From NCBI RefSeq assembly GCF_008728515.1, contig NW_022161768.1:62001-126000 (forward strand): a stretch of DNA of 64,000 bases, given 5' to 3'. Position 1 is the stretch's first letter, and each line of letters begins with the position of its first letter. This document shows, one piece after another, positions 10,780 to 23,490 of the stretch. Under the pieces are notes generated by a model. It saw only the letters and a list, made by a program, of their open reading frames with translations, ran no database searches and was not told the origin of the DNA. Position numbers and translations under genes: made by a program. Source of the stretch: Papio anubis (taxonomy: Eukaryota > Chordata > Mammalia > Primates > Cercopithecidae).

Positions 10780-12545
10780 GAATAAAATACTTATGAATAA
10801 ATTTGATAGGATAAACTTACACTTTGAAAACTGAAAAACATTGCTGAAGGAAATTTAAGAAAAGTGAAATAAATGGAAAAAACATTCCATGTTTATGGAT
10901 CAGAAGACTTAATAACGTTAAGATAGTAATACTCTTAAAAGCTGATCTAAAACTTCAACACAATCCTTATCAAAATCTCAGATGGCTTCTTTGTAGAAAC
11001 TAACAAACTGATCCTAAAATTCATGTGTAACTTCAAATTCATGTGTAATTTCCTAAAATTTCATGTGTAATTTCCAAACAATCTGCACAATCTTGAAAAA
11101 GAACAAAGTTAGAGAACCCACATGTCTCAATTTCAAAACTTACTGCTCAGCTACACAATCAGGATAATATGGTACTAGCATAACGATAGACATACAGATT
11201 AGTAAAACAGAACTGAGTCCAAAAGTAAACCCCTGCATTCACTGTCAATTGAATTTTGATAAAGGTGACAAAATAATTCAATGGAAAAATGACATTGTTT
11301 TCACCAAAAGGCACCAGAGCAATTGTATATAAAAGTTGGACCTCTATCTCATACGATAAGCAAAACATAAACTCAGAATGGTCACAAGACCTAAACATAA
11401 GAGCTAAAACTGTAAAACTCTTTAAAGAAAACAGGCATAATCACAAGACCTCAGAATAGGCAATGGTTTCTTAGATATGACACCAAAAGCACCAACAACC
11501 AAAGGAAAGAAATATATAGGTTGGACTTCAGAAAAATTAAATTATTTTGTGCTTCCAATGACACTAAGAAGAAAGTGAAAAAACCACTCAGAGAATGGGA
11601 GAAAATATTTGCAAATGATATATCTGCTAAGAAACTTGCATCTAAAATATATCTTAAAAAACTCTTATAGCCCAATGATAAAAAGACAACTCAATTTTAA
11701 AATGGGCAAAAGATCTGAACAGACATTTCTTCAAGAAATATATACAAATAGACAATAAGCACATGAAAAGATGTTCAATATAATTTACCATTGGGAAACG
11801 CAAATCAAAGCCACAATGAGGTACAACTTCACACCCTCTGGAATGGCTGTAATTTAAAATACAATCCAGCAAACTGAAAATAAATGTTGGTGAAGATGTG
11901 GAGAAATTGGAACCATCATACATTGCTGGTGGGAATGTAAAATGGTAATGCCACTAGGGGAAACAGCTTGGCAATTCCTCAAACAGTTAAACATAGAATT
12001 ACCCGTATGACCCAGCAATTCCACTTCTAGAAATATACCCAATAAAATGGAAAGCATATGTCCACACAAAAACTTGCACTTAAATGTTTACAGCAGCATT
12101 ATTCATAATAGCCATAAAGTAGAAATAACCCAAATGTCCATCAGCTGATGAATGGACAAATAAAAGGTGGTATATCATGCAATGGAATAGTATTTGGCAA
12201 TAAAAAGCAATGAAGTATTGATACATGCTACAGCATGAATGAACTTTGAAAATATTAATTCTAAGTGAAAAAGTATAATCATAAAAGACTGATTTTATTT
12301 TATTTATGTGAAATGTCCAGAATAGACAAATTTGTAGAGCTAGAAGGTAGGGCTATGTGGTTTTTAGGGAATAGAGTGTGACCTCTAACAGGTACAGCAT
12401 TTCTTTGGGGGTTGATAAAAATGTTCTATAATTGGTGATAGTTGCATAACTCTGTGAATATACTAAAAAAAAACCATTGAATTGTATACTTTAAATGGGT
12501 GAATTATATGGTATGTGAATTACATCTCAATAAAGCAATTACCAA
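10780..12545 (+). mobile_element. L1M-type LINE-1, 5'-truncated
   Basis: The C-terminal part of L1 ORF2 plus 3' UTR, heavily broken by stops. Landmarks include gaacagacatttcttcaaga, ggtggtatatcatgcaatgg, and the end tacatctcaataaagcaatt. Its age puts it among the older mammalian-wide L1M types. The start is approximate: A/T-rich text from 10330 to 10780 may also belong to it. Confidence 0.85.
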
Positions 12546-12789
12546 GAAGTAATAACAACAGAAAGAATCCAAATAAGCAATATCTGCAGGCAGTGTGTAA
12601 TCCTTGATATAAACTATTCAGGAAATATGTAAGAATGGATGAATAATGGATAAATGAATGAGGCATCAGCAGTTACTACAGTTGTTTGAAATATTCTCCA
12701 GCCTTGAGGTAGAGTGTATTGCTCTTCCTTTGGGCTCCCAGAGCATCTCGGTCACACCACTAGGTTGCAGTCACCCAGTGGTGCTGCAA

Positions 12790-12912
12790 TTTATCTGTTC
12801 CAATGTCTATGCCTCCTGCTGGACTATGGGCTTCTCAAGGGCAGGGAGTGAGTCTTAGTCATCATTATGCCCAGCACCTCTTACAGTGCAATTAAATGAT
12901 TTATTTGAATGA
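12790..12912 (+). repeat. L2 LINE 3' terminus
   Basis: Typical L2 tail: gggcttctcaagggcaggga, then tatgcccagcacctcttaca, then a decayed gaatgaa end. Confidence 0.65.
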
Positions 12913-13389
12913 ACTAGCCAAGAAATGATGTTCAGGAAGTCTCAAAATAACCTGCATCCTAACTGGACCATCTGTAATGTGTTCCTTCTTAAAGGGGTAT
13001 ATTGTCAATTAAAATAATCCTGAAGTTAAGCTGGCCAAAGCCCTCTTTGTGCCGGGTTTGAGCTGGAATGGGGGTCATGTAAGAAGGGAATGGAAAATCC
13101 TTCCCCTTTTAGTGTAACAACAATCAAATGAAAACCTGGGCAGGGTTTTGAAGCAGTGGGGTTAGGGGATCTCCTGCCCTGGAATAGGGAAGCAAGTTGA
13201 GAGAGAGCTCAGTGAGATGGACAGAGAGATGGGCTGCTTGGAACACATCTTTAAGAAATAGGTGCAAGTGGTCTTGGCAAAGACTGACTTTTCTTAGGAA
13301 AAATCTTACAACACCTTTGAATGCTGTAATAATACCATTACATAAATATATATATATATAATCTATAGCATCAAGGAGCATAGAGCTGC
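12913..13389. other. intronic, no gene recognised
   Basis: Unique-looking sequence with a short (TA)n run at about 13347-13362. Nothing else is recognised. Confidence 0.4.
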
Positions 13390-13590
13390 TAACACTTTCC
13401 CCTTCTCCACTATTCTCTTATATTTGCTTTTCTACAGAGCACTTACTGCTGAAATTATTATGTATTTTTTGGCTTGCTATCTGTCTCCCCCACTAGAAGA
13501 TCAGTAACAAAGAACAGGGAGTATTGTATCCCCAACACCTAGAACATAGTAGACCCTCCAAATATATTTTGATTGATTGAATTGAATGTG
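13390..13590 (+). repeat. L2 LINE 3' terminus
   Basis: cactagaagatcagtaacaa, then gtatccccaacacctagaac, then a decayed tail (gattgattgaattgaatg). Confidence 0.65.
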
Positions 13591-13985
13591 TATTTTTAAA
13601 ATATAAACATCTATTTTTGCTGAAAGCTCCTCCTTCTGCTCCAGGTTTAAAGCCTGAAAATGTGGATTTGTTCAGTCATTCCTATTGCAGACTCAGCAAC
13701 CAGGAAATTTCAACCCTGTAAGTCATTAGTCATTACAATGATGGAACCTTCTAACAGTAAGTTGGGAGTTCTGTTTGCTCTTACGAAAGGAAGATCTCCC
13801 TTCTCCAGGTTCCTGCCCAAGTCAAAAGGCAGGGTTGTGAAGTGAGCAAGGCCTTTCACTTGGCCCAATCCCTCTCCTTCGATGTCTTTCCCTGCTAAGT
13901 GGACTCCACCCCAGCAGATGGAGAGAGTCTCCATTGTCTCCATCCCCAAGATTCTATTCCCAGTCCCCCTAAAGTAAGCTGAACC

Positions 13986-14154
13986 AAGATTGTGCCTGCT
14001 TCCCCTTTGCCTTCTGCCATGATTGTAAGTTTCCTGAGACCTCCCCAGCCATGGCTCCTGTACAGCCTGCAGAATTGTAAGTCAATTAAACCCCATTTAC
14101 AAATGACCCAGTCTTGGGTAGTTCTTTATTACAATGTGAGAACAGACTAATACA
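13986..14154 (+). mobile_element. MST/THE1-type MaLR LTR, 3' part
   Basis: Contains the conserved 3' half of a MaLR LTR: catgattgtaagtttcctga, cctccccagccatggctcct, gtcaattaaacc, and the end gagaacagactaataca. The 5' half is missing or too diverged to see. Confidence 0.8.
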
Positions 14155-14589
14155 CTGGGAAATGAGCTGGCTACAATTGTCCAAATAAATCTTTCAATTT
14201 CTCTGAAAATAGTACTGGTCATCTGTGGGCAAGGAAAGTATGACAACCATCTGCATCCCATGAGGCAGCTATGCGCTGTCTCATTCCAAAAGTCCTACTC
14301 CCATTGAAAATTCCTTACACAGGGGAATTTCTTTAAACTAAGAGAGGTTTCATCTCTGCCTACAGACTTGAGCACAGACAAAGTCACCCAGCTGGAGGTC
14401 ATCCCTGTGGCAAAAACTATACTGATAGCATTTGAGAGCTATGATTTCTCCTTGGAATAACTTTGCACCAATGTGTTGGGAGCCACAAATGGCTCTTTCT
14501 GCTGCTGGGCATGGCCAGAAAAGTTGTGCTGTGTGATTGATTGTGTGCCTCTGCACAAATAGAGATGTGTATTCTGTTTAGTCTCAAGA
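14155..14589. other. intronic, no gene recognised
   Basis: No repeat family or coding signature is evident. Confidence 0.4.
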
Positions 14590-14895
14590 GTATTATATCA
14601 TTTGATCCTCATAATGAAACTGTGATGAGACCTGAATAGGTAGGTGATCTCCTTTTATATTTATTTTTATTTTTGTAAGATGGGGTCTCATTATGTTGCC
14701 CAGGTGATCTCAAACTCCTCACTTCAAGTGATCCTCTCACCTTGGCCTCCCCAAAACCTGGGATTACAGGTCTGAGCCACCACACCTGGCCCTGATGCCT
14801 TTTTACAGGTGTAAAAACTGATTCTCAGAGGTTCAATGCTGTGCTCAAGAGCCACAGGGCTGATTAATGGAGAAGAACCCAGATCTTTTGATGTT
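14590..14895 (-). repeat. MIR SINE, reverse, split by an Alu arm
   Basis: The MIR complement is recognisable on both sides of an Alu insertion: atcatttgatcctcataatg on the left, and ttttacaggtgtaaaaactg followed by ggttcaatgctgtgctcaag on the right. Confidence 0.7.
14654..14793 (-). mobile_element. Alu monomer, reverse
   Basis: A single arm in reverse: gatggggtctcattatgttg through gtctgagccaccacacctgg. It is nested in the MIR above. Confidence 0.8.
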
Positions 14896-14995
14896 TAAAG
14901 CTGCTGTTCCATGTCATCTCTCTCACCTAAAGAAGTTTACCATCTAGGGGATACTCATACCCTGCATATATTATATATGGAAGATAGTACTCCAT

Positions 14996-15031
14996 CACAC
15001 ACACACATTGATAGATAGATAGCTAGATAGC

Positions 15032-15077
<46 letters not shown>

Positions 15078-15092
15078 TAGATAGATATAAAT
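14996..15092 (+). repeat. (CA)n then (GATA)n microsatellite
   Basis: A short CA run is followed by about 80 bp of GATA/TAGA units with a few gcta interruptions near 15020-15032. It is a probable length-variable locus in intron 1. Confidence 0.95.
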
Positions 15093-15899
15093 GATATACA
15101 TATAGATCTATCTATCCATATCATGAAGAGAAGAGGAGTGGTAAGGCCAGACACCCCCTATATGTAGCAAATGTTTTACATTATCTAATAACTTATAGTG
15201 ACTTGACAAAATATCGTTGCATCCAGTACCTAAGACAGTAAGTATTGTGCTCAGTTTTATACTATGTCAGCCATTCTGTGTTCTCCGAAAACAGGAACTG
15301 CTTTGTACAAAGGTGAATTCTCCTTGACCAAAATGTTCCCAATATATTCTTTGCAGAAATTCCTTGAGGGCTTGTATTTTATATTCAATTTTAATGTTGC
15401 TATTGAGATCTAAAAGTTGCAACCAATAGCTTTAACCCAAGTCTTTTGCGGGGAGGAACAAGTGTTGGCACTGTAGCCAAGCCTCCTAAGAAACTTTTAA
15501 GCTCTTTATCACCATGTAGGCCTAATCCTAGGAAACCAGGAATGCTACTCTGTGTTGTTGGAGAAAGTCTTTAACCTGGTGGGACTGGTTCTCCATAATG
15601 TAAATGAGAGTTGGATACTGGCTTGCAAAAGTTGACCCTATTCAGATTAAGATGCTTTTGTAATAGCAATTGACTACTCTCTCCTGATAGATCCAGCGAA
15701 ATCCCAGGTTGTGTCAAAGTATTAATCCATTCAGAAGAGAAGAAGCCTTAACAATGCAACTTACAGGAAGAACAACTGAATAATTGATCCCAGCAGCCGT
15801 TTAACTGGAGACCTATGGTTTCAAAAGGCAAGCTTTCTCCTATTCCCTGGAAGGCCCTTATTCCTCTGAACACTTTATCCTCTATTATTTTCATTTCTC
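15093..15899. other. intronic, no gene recognised
   Basis: Unique-looking sequence. Its last part may belong to the 5' end of the following MLT1 LTR. Confidence 0.35.
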
Positions 15900-16275
15900 T
15901 ATTTCCCTCACTCCTTTCTTTTATATTGTGGGAGTCATTAGTGCCGTGGCACAAATATTTCCAATTCTTCACCTTCCCAGTACACATTACCATTGCACTT
16001 CTCCTGCCCCTTTGAAGTTGGGTACAGCACCTGATTCGGCCAATGATATCACTGTGGGAGTGATTTGTCACATCTCCTTTCTCTTGCAATTGGGGAGGCA
16101 CAGATAGAGAGCCACCTTCAGCCTAGGTTGCTGAGTGAGAATGACATAGAGTGGATGCCCCCAGCCAATGTGCTACGGACCATGGCATAAGCAAGAAGTA
16201 AACCTTTTTGTCTAAGCCACTGAGATGTTGGAATTATTTGTTAACATAGAATGACCTGCCCTATCCTGACTGATA
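15900..16275 (+). mobile_element. MLT1E-H type MaLR LTR
   Basis: Old MaLR LTR: gaagttgggtacagcacctg, cggccaatgatatcactgtg, gcaagaagtaaaccttttt, taagccactgagatgttgga, and the terminal cctatcctgactgataca. Confidence 0.8.
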
Positions 16276-16289
16276 CAATAACCATGAAA

Positions 16290-16560
16290 GGGGAGAAGGA
16301 ATATGGCTTAGAGTCTAGGAGCAGGGGCTTAGACAATCAGAAATGCCTGGGTTTGAATCTCAGCTTTGTACATACTAGCTGTGAAACCTTGGACAAATAA
16401 CTTTAATTCTCAAAGCCTCAGTTTCCTCATCCATAAAACAAGAATAATAGTTTATGTGTTTCATAGGGTTATTGTGAGGATCCAATCAGGTAATGCATGT
16501 GTGGTGCTAAGCACAGGGACTGGCGCATAAAAAGGTCTCAGCATATGTTCATTATTATAG
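16290..16560 (+). repeat. MIR SINE, nearly full length
   Basis: Clear MIR: tgcctgggtttgaatctcag, ctcagtttcctcatccataa, agggttattgtgaggatcca, and a final ttcattattata. Confidence 0.88.
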
Positions 16561-16924
16561 TGGGATGACTATACTGCTGTTCCTGATTGTCTTCAGTTCT
16601 ACCTGCCTTAGTTTGGGGAGCTGATAAACGAGCCTCAATTACTGTGAAGGGACCTTAATCAACAGCGCTTTATAGGAGTGTGATGAGCACTGGGATGCAA
16701 GGGGCTATGGGAGTGTGTCAGAGAGGCTCCACATATGCTGGGGCGAGTTGTGAAGGACAGGCAATGAGAGGTGGCGGGGGGCGGGGAAGAATTTCCAGAC
16801 AATGGGCACAGCACGTGCAAGAGGTAAGGCCGAAAATAAGGGGTGCTCCAAAAATACCAAATACTTCAATATGACTAATGTCCAGGGATATGGCTGAGAT
16901 ATCAGCAGGGGCAACATTACATTA
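16561..16924. other. intronic, no gene recognised
   Basis: Includes a G-rich spot at about 16770-16785 (gtggcggggggcggggaag). No gene is seen. Confidence 0.4.
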
Positions 16925-17062
16925 ATCATCCAATTAACCATCTGCCCACATAATTCAATGAGCTCTTGCAGGGCAGAAGCTGGTTCTCATTTTCCCTTTT
17001 GTTCTTGGAGTCCAGCACAATATGTGACACGTAGTAGGCTCTCAATACACTATGCTGAATAT
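16925..17062 (+). repeat. L2 LINE 3' terminus
   Basis: gctcttgcagggcagaagct, tggagtccagcacaatatgt, then gtagtaggctctcaatacac. Confidence 0.65.
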
Positions 17063-18460
17063 CTGAGGATGTGTAACCAAGTTTCAGGCCACCCTCGCTT
17101 AGATGTAATGCCAATTTCTTCTTATTCTTTCATGAGTTTCCCAACTACGCTTCCACCCAGCCCACTTCTCAGACCCAAATAAATAAAAGCTAAAAATACA
17201 GCCCAGGTCATGAATCATAAATGAGATGGAAGAGCAGTGACTCACAGAAGTTAATCTGCTTCCCAGGAGAGTCTTGCTGGATGTCCTTTGCTCTGAAAGG
17301 TTAGGCAAAAAGCCAGAATCATAGCCGTGCAGACAAAGCTAATCTAATGACTAGGCCTGCCATTGGAAGCCCATCTGGTATTCCAAGGCTCCTAGGCAGA
17401 GATGCCAAGAGGCAGCAGCCCTGTGCACCCCATCATGGGGCAGCAGAGGGATGGGCCCAGACACAGATGCTAACAAGGGTGCTCTAGGTGTCTGCTAAGA
17501 AAATGGCACGGGGCCCTGTCGATTTTCTCAGAGGCCCAACATGTCCACCATCAAGTTGGTTATGGTTACTGCTGTAGCCAAGGCAATGCCCTTGCAGGAT
17601 GGTTTAGTGAATGACCTAGCAATTATATTTGGTATTCTTGTCTAGTTAAGTTGAGAATATGATATAACCTAATAGTGACACTGTGTTTATGGTCTCTCCT
17701 GCCAACACATAATCCACTTACTATTGAACATTTTTGGGGTATTGTGACCTTCATTCTCAATTATAAGCTCCTCCAAAAAATTAAATAATTATATCCTACC
17801 CCCTAAAATCACACAAACCTGACTCAGCTTTGAGTACCCAGGACCTCGAGTTTCTATTTAATTAAATATTTATTGGAGGAACTCTGTGTATTCACAAATA
17901 AGAGCATCTGCAAATACTGCCATAAGGTAGACAAACAGCAGCTCCATCAAACTCTTTCTTCTATTCCATTTTCCTCTTGACTCAGCAGTGTCAAAGGCCA
18001 AAATTTTTGTCATCAGTTGCTATGTCTGGTCAAAGTTGATGTCCCTAGTGGTGGCATCAGTATGATGATGTCCCTAGTAGCAGCATCAATCTTCCCAGTG
18101 CTCTAGGACTTTGCATGTCCCATGTGTGGTCATGTCTGGAGACCATGTGGGCAAAGGACCTCACTGACGTCACTCTCTCTCTATGTCACAGCCTGAGGTC
18201 CTACATGAATGGTCAATGTTCGTTATACTGAAACCATGACTCACATTAGTCATTCTCCCACATGGTGATAAACTGCTGAATTATGCTGTACTAGTTTTCA
18301 GCTTTTATGACTTCTTTGAAAAAGCGGCAGTCAACAATACGGCTTTGCAGAAATGTTAATCAGCTCAAATGGTAATCATTTCTCATTATACTTCTTTTTA
18401 CATGAAACACAAGAGTTGTCTGTACCTCGAGCAGTGAATTCTGACTCCTGATAACATGAC
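17063..18460. other. intronic, no gene recognised
   Basis: Unique-looking sequence. A small imperfect direct repeat, gatgtccctagt, occurs at about 18039 and 18067. No known repeat or exon is seen. Confidence 0.4.
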
Positions 18461-18469
18461 TAAAAGCAC

Positions 18470-18570
18470 ACCAGGGCTTGAAGGGACCTTAGAGATGATC
18501 TATTCCAACTCCTCTACTTTTTGTGGATAAAAAATTAAATGGTTTATCTGATGTCACTCAGCATTTAAAG
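18470..18570 (+). repeat. possible CR1/L3 or MIR3-class fragment
   Basis: ggcttgaagggaccttagag and gatctattccaactcctcta match a very old mammalian repeat motif (gaagggaccttagag...atctagtccaacccc). The family name is uncertain. Confidence 0.4.
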
Positions 18571-19190
18571 GGAAGGCAGAGAACAGTCTACTAAAGTCAC
18601 AAAACAAAAGTCAGAGATGTACAAAGAGAATCAGAAGAGTATGACATAGCAGCAGCCAAAGGTACACAGAGCTCCATGGAGGAAGAAGTTGTTGACTGAA
18701 TTCAGGGCAGTGGAGAAGGTCAATAGGCTAAGGAACTGGAAAATGTTCATAGGAGTTTGGCAACTGTTGGCTTTTGTGGAAGAATGTCAGTGGAGTAATC
18801 GAAGTAGAAGCCAGGTAGCAAGAGATTTAAAATTTGATATGGAGATGAGGCAGTGAACCGGTGAGCACAGTGCTTTTGTTTTTGTTTTGAGAAATTGGTA
18901 TTTTAACAATAGGGGAAAGATAAGCTTAGGGGAGGGTGTTATTTTAAGGGTGGAACAGATTTGAGCATATTTGTTGATAGAAAGGTTGACAGTAACAGGA
19001 GAGAAGAGAAATGATGGTGAGATCACAGTCCCTGGGGAGGCAAGAGTGAAGACTACCCATGAAATCTGAAAGACCTGATTCTAATAAATTATTTTAATTA
19101 TGATTCAGATTCTCTCAAGCGTTCAAATTAAGTAACTTTGAAAGTTGAAGAGACAGTTGCCCTTTTCACATGTCTGGATACCTTTTGGGG
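18571..19190. other. intronic, possibly an ancient LINE remnant
   Basis: Purine-rich decayed text similar in style to 3200-3850. I cannot assign it. No coding signature. Confidence 0.3.
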
Positions 19191-19194
19191 AATC

Positions 19195-19460
19195 TTCTTT
19201 TGGTGTTAATTTAAGGGGTACAAGTGCAGTTTGTTTCATGGATATACTGGGTAGTGGTGAAGTCTGGGCATTTAGTGTAACTATCACTCAGATAGTTCAC
19301 ATTGTATTCATTGAGTAATTTTTCATCCTTCACTTCCTTCATACCCTTCCACCTGTCTGAGTCTCCAATGACTATCAATTTCAACTCTATGCCCATGTGT
19401 ACATATTATTTCATTCTCATTTATAAATGAGAACATGCAATATTTGACTCATATTCTTAT
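19195..19460 (-). mobile_element. L1 LINE-1 3' UTR fragment, reverse
   Basis: ttaaggggtacaagtgcagt, then ttcatggatatactgggtag, and catttataaatgagaacatg near its end. This is the reverse complement of an L1 3' UTR reaching the last few codons of ORF2. Confidence 0.8.
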
Positions 19461-20535
19461 AAATAATCAGGATTGAGCCTGATTTTATGTAAATGGCAAT
19501 GCTATGAGGATGGACAGAAGCAGGATCCTGTGACTTCAGTAACTGTGGGATTGCTTCAGGATTACATCCCAGGGTCATCACGATCAGAGCTAGAATGAGG
19601 TGACCTGTTAGTCAGCATTTTTTTAAAAAACAAAAACCCTAGATTCATAAAAACTTTGTGATGGACAACACTATTTGTCCCAACCCCTTTATTTTCAAAG
19701 CATTTAAGTGACTTGAACAAGATCACGCAGCAGCACAAAGCTCTAAGCAAGCATAGAAATTTGCTAAGCTATTCAATCACAAACATCAGGTTCCCATTAA
19801 AATCAAACATAGATTTTTGAATCAAACTCAAATAATGCCCTTATAACTTAAATAACCAACACCTTCAGGATACAATGTAAATAGGATCCTAGATTCAAGT
19901 TACTTATTTTATAGCTTGCATTCTTTTAAAAAAAAATTCAGCGTTTTTAGCTAAGGAGAAAGAAAGGGCACAGGGAGATCTCTATTTTCCTTTAAAGTCT
20001 GCTAGCATGAGTGAATTATTATTAATTATTGGTTATTATTATCCAGTTATTTTTTACATTGCTTGAAGTTGTCATGATAATCAATTATTATCATTGGTTA
20101 TTACATTAAGTAATGACTTTCTAGAAAGATACATAGATTGAGGTAAGTAATCAAAAATTCAGGAATGCTGAAGAGTCTAGGAGATGGGAGAGGTCAGTTG
20201 GTTAGAGCTAATGAGAAGTCTAGTTAAGGCTTGAGATTTTCATAGAAGTTAGGCAGCTTCTTTTCTTGCCCATACTGACTACACACCAAACCTTAAACCA
20301 TTGCCCTGAATTCCCCTGACCAATGGCATTCATGAGTATACCAATGGAAACCAAGTGTAGGTGATACCACGCTGGCTCTAAGCCAGCCATTCTCATAATA
20401 CCTAAAGACGGACTGCTGATAGCATCACTTCCTTTAACATTGTTCTGAAACCCCATATCCTCCAGAAAGTCTCACCAAAGAACTAAGATAGACAATTCAA
20501 CCATTACCAAAAACAATCCTCTCAAGAATGTTTAT
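19461..20535. other. intronic, A/T-rich, no gene recognised
   Basis: Includes alternating att/tatt tracts near 20010-20110 and a possible reverse CR1/L3-like piece near 19640-19740 (gtcccaacccctttattttc). No gene is seen. Confidence 0.35.
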
Positions 20536-20539
20536 GTAT

Positions 20540-21345
20540 GTGGGTAAAAACACCCAACATCTACTCTCTTAGCAAATTTTTCGTCTGCAATCTAATGTTA
20601 CTAACAATAGTCCTCATGCTGCACATTAGATCTCTAGACCTATTCATCCTACATAACTGCAAGTTTGGGACCCTTGACCTATACCTCACTATTTTCTCCC
20701 GCTCCCTGGCCTTGTAACCCCTGTTCTACTCTCTGCCTCTATATATTCTAACTTTACAAGATTTCACATGTAAGTGAAATCGTACAGTAGTTTTCTTTCT
20801 ACATCTGGCTTATTTCACTTAGAATAATGTTCTCTAGGTTCATCCATGTTGTCACAAATGACAAGATTACCTTCTTTTTTAAGGCCGAATAATATTTCAT
20901 TGTATATATACCACAATTTCTTTATCCATCCATCCATCAGTGGACACTTTGGTTGTTTCTGTATCTTGACTACTGTGAATAATGCTACAATGAACATGGG
21001 GGTGCAGATAGCACTACAAAATGCTGATTTCATTTCTTTTGGGTATATACCCAGCAATAGGATTGCTGGGTCATATGACAGTTCTATTTTGAATTTTTTG
21101 AAGAACCTCCATATTGTTTTCATAATGATTGTGCCAATTTACATTCCCACCAAGAGTGCACAAAAGTTCCCTCTTCTCCACACCTTCATTTATTGTCTCT
21201 TGTCTGTTTGATAATAGCCCTCTTAATAGGTGTGAGATGATATCCCATATAGTTTTGATTTGCATTTCCCTGATGATCAGTAATGTTGAGCACCTTTTTA
21301 TATAGCTGTTGGCCATTTTTACGTCTTCTTTAGAAAAAGGCCTAT
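20540..21345 (-). mobile_element. L1M-type LINE-1, reverse (ORF2 end and 3' UTR)
   Basis: Reverse L1 with landmarks ttcatccatgttgtcacaaa, gtatatacccagcaatagga, acattcccaccaagagtgca and tttgatttgcatttccctga. The coding frame is broken. It is separate from the fragment at 19195-19460 because both include 3' UTR sequence. Confidence 0.88.
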
Positions 21346-21439
21346 TTATTTTTCAACAATCTAAGCCTACAAACTTTCAAATGGTAAAGGGATAGACTCT
21401 TGCAAAGCTCTGCCCAGCTCTGTGTGCAACACCATGTGG

Positions 21440-21960
21440 TGTCCACCTCTGTTGCATCCATCTTAAAGCATGAGAGCCTAGGCAGCCAGGGCAGAGACTC
21501 CGGGTGTCCCACCTACATCTTTTGCTCCTTTTCCTTTGACTCTTTCTTCCTTACTAACAGATCCCCAAAGTACCTAGCTTAAAAACTGCCATTTCTCAGC
21601 TTCCCTGGAAGCCAGGAGCCCAAGGAGATGTGAGAGGATGTTATTGGGTAGGATTTCAAGGAAAACTATTTAAAAGGGGGCTGACGCAGCCAGGAGGTAT
21701 ACCATTCGTATTTGACATTCCTTCTTCCTGCTGCTTGAAAAATGGGTATGATGCTGGGTGCTCCAGCAGCCTTATTGCAATCTTGAATGAGCCCAAAGAT
21801 GGAAGCCATGTGTTAAGGATGGCCAAACAGAAAGCTGGAAGAATCCTGGGTTATTGATGACCGAAGCCCTGGCCAACCTACCTAAATGAACAAAAAGGGA
21901 AACGTCTATCTTGTTTAAACTCCAGTTATTTGAGTTTTGTAGTGATCTAATCTGAAGTGA
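21440..21960 (+). mobile_element. MLT1J/K-type MaLR LTR
   Basis: atgctgggtgctccagcagc, atggaagccatgtgttaagg, gctggaagaatcctgggtta and gtctatcttgtttaaactcc are the 3' half of this old LTR. The 5' boundary is a guess. Confidence 0.6.
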
Positions 21961-22600
21961 TAAGGGGGATCTTTTAAACTGTGCTTTCAGATGGCAGCTG
22001 AGGAGCCAGGGTTCCTCTGCAGCCCCCTTCCTACCAAAAAGGAGCTCTGTGAAAAGATTTCTTACTAGAATCAGTTCAGCAGCTCTTAAACAGACTTTCC
22101 TGTATGTCAGCAAAAGTAACGTTTTAATCCCCATTATCTGAAAGTAGAGTCTTTATACAATAACATCTTACTGAAAGTATTACACCTAACAACTTCAAAT
22201 GTCCTAAGCATTGCTAAGAATACAAAAATAAGCACCCAAAAACATCTAAAAATACTACTAAGTCAACACTAACGTTTATGCTTATGTTCTTCTCTTAGGA
22301 GAGCAACCCAGTCTTTCATTCAGAGCCCATTTACCCTTGGTTTCGATAACAGTGGTAACAGGTTGTCCTCTCCAGAGCTCAAGAGACCAAATTGAAATGT
22401 TGGGTCCTCCCAGAGACAGACTCACTCTGGAAAGCAAAAAGTGATAGCTGACTGAACAAAAGAAATCTGAAAAAGTATAAAAATATAGACAGATGAATTC
22501 AAAAAGCTCAACCATTTGGGAACCCAGACTTCAGGGGCAACCAACCATTGCATTCCATGACTGTTAGAATGAAGGCTCCATTTCCATCAGAAAAAAAAAA
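21961..22600. other. intronic, no gene recognised
   Basis: Unique-looking sequence with a poly-A run near 22590-22601. No repeat is named. Confidence 0.4.
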
Positions 22601-22605
22601 AAGGA

Positions 22606-23490
22606 GATTGAATTCCAATCAGTATCCACTTCTGGGTGTACATCCAAGAAAGTTAAAACCACATGTCTGCACGCCGGGTGCGGTGGCTCATGCCTGTAAT
22701 CCCAGCACTTTGGAAGGCTGAGGCGGGCGGATCACGAGATGAGGAGATCAAGACCATCCTGGCTAACACGGTGAAGCCCTGTCTCCACTAAAAATACAAA
22801 AAATTAGCCGGGCGTGGCGGCATGCGCCTGTAGTCCCAGCTACTGGGGAGGCTGAGGCAGGAGAATCACTTGAAAATGGGAGGCAGAGGTTGCAGTGAGT
22901 CAAGATGGCGCCACTGCACTCTAGCCTGGGAGACAGAGTGAAACTCCCTCTCAAATTAAAAAAAAAAAAAAAAAAAAGCATGTCTGCACAAAAGCTTACC
23001 CCTGAATGTTCATTATAGCACTATTCATAATAGCCCAAAAGTAGAAGCAACTCGAAGGTCCAGTAACTGGTGAATGGATAACAAAATGTGGTATCGCCAT
23101 ACAATGGACTATTATTCTGGAATAAAAAGAAGGGAAAAACTGACACATGCTACAACTTGATGAATCTCGAAAACACTGTGCTCAATGACAGGAACCAGAC
23201 ACAAAAGACCACATATTATATGATTCCATTTATAAGAAATAGCCAGAAAAGACAAATCCATAGAGACAGGAAGTAGATTAGTCTCTGCCGGGAGTTGGAG
23301 GGGAAGAAGAGGGAGTGACAGCTAATGGTTCCAGGGTTTCTTTTTGGAGTGTTAAAAATGTTTTAAAACTAGACAGTGGTGATGGTTGCACAATTTCGTG
23401 ACTATATGAAAAACAATTGAATTGTACACTTAAAGAGTGAATTTTACAGTATGTGAATTATAGCTTAATAAAACTGTTATAAAAATAAAC
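22606..23490 (+). mobile_element. L1M LINE-1 3' end, split by an AluY
   Basis: The left piece (tccacttctgggtgtacatc) and right piece (gttcattatagcactattca ... attatagcttaataaaactg) are one L1 3' end. The right piece includes L1 ORF2 decay and 3' UTR. An Alu is inserted between them. Confidence 0.85.
22673..22978 (+). mobile_element. AluY-like, forward, with 11-bp target site duplication
   Basis: Forward Alu with Y-type text (ggcgggcggatcacgagatg, ccatcctggctaacacggtg) and a long poly-A tail. An 11-bp duplication, catgtctgcac, occurs at 22662-22672 and 22979-22989. This is the youngest-looking Alu in the window, nested in an old L1. Confidence 0.93.

Noticed and set aside
20815..21316. Open frames of 80-120 codons in both directions
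   Set aside because: All lie inside a reverse L1 fragment and carry decayed L1 ORF2 text.
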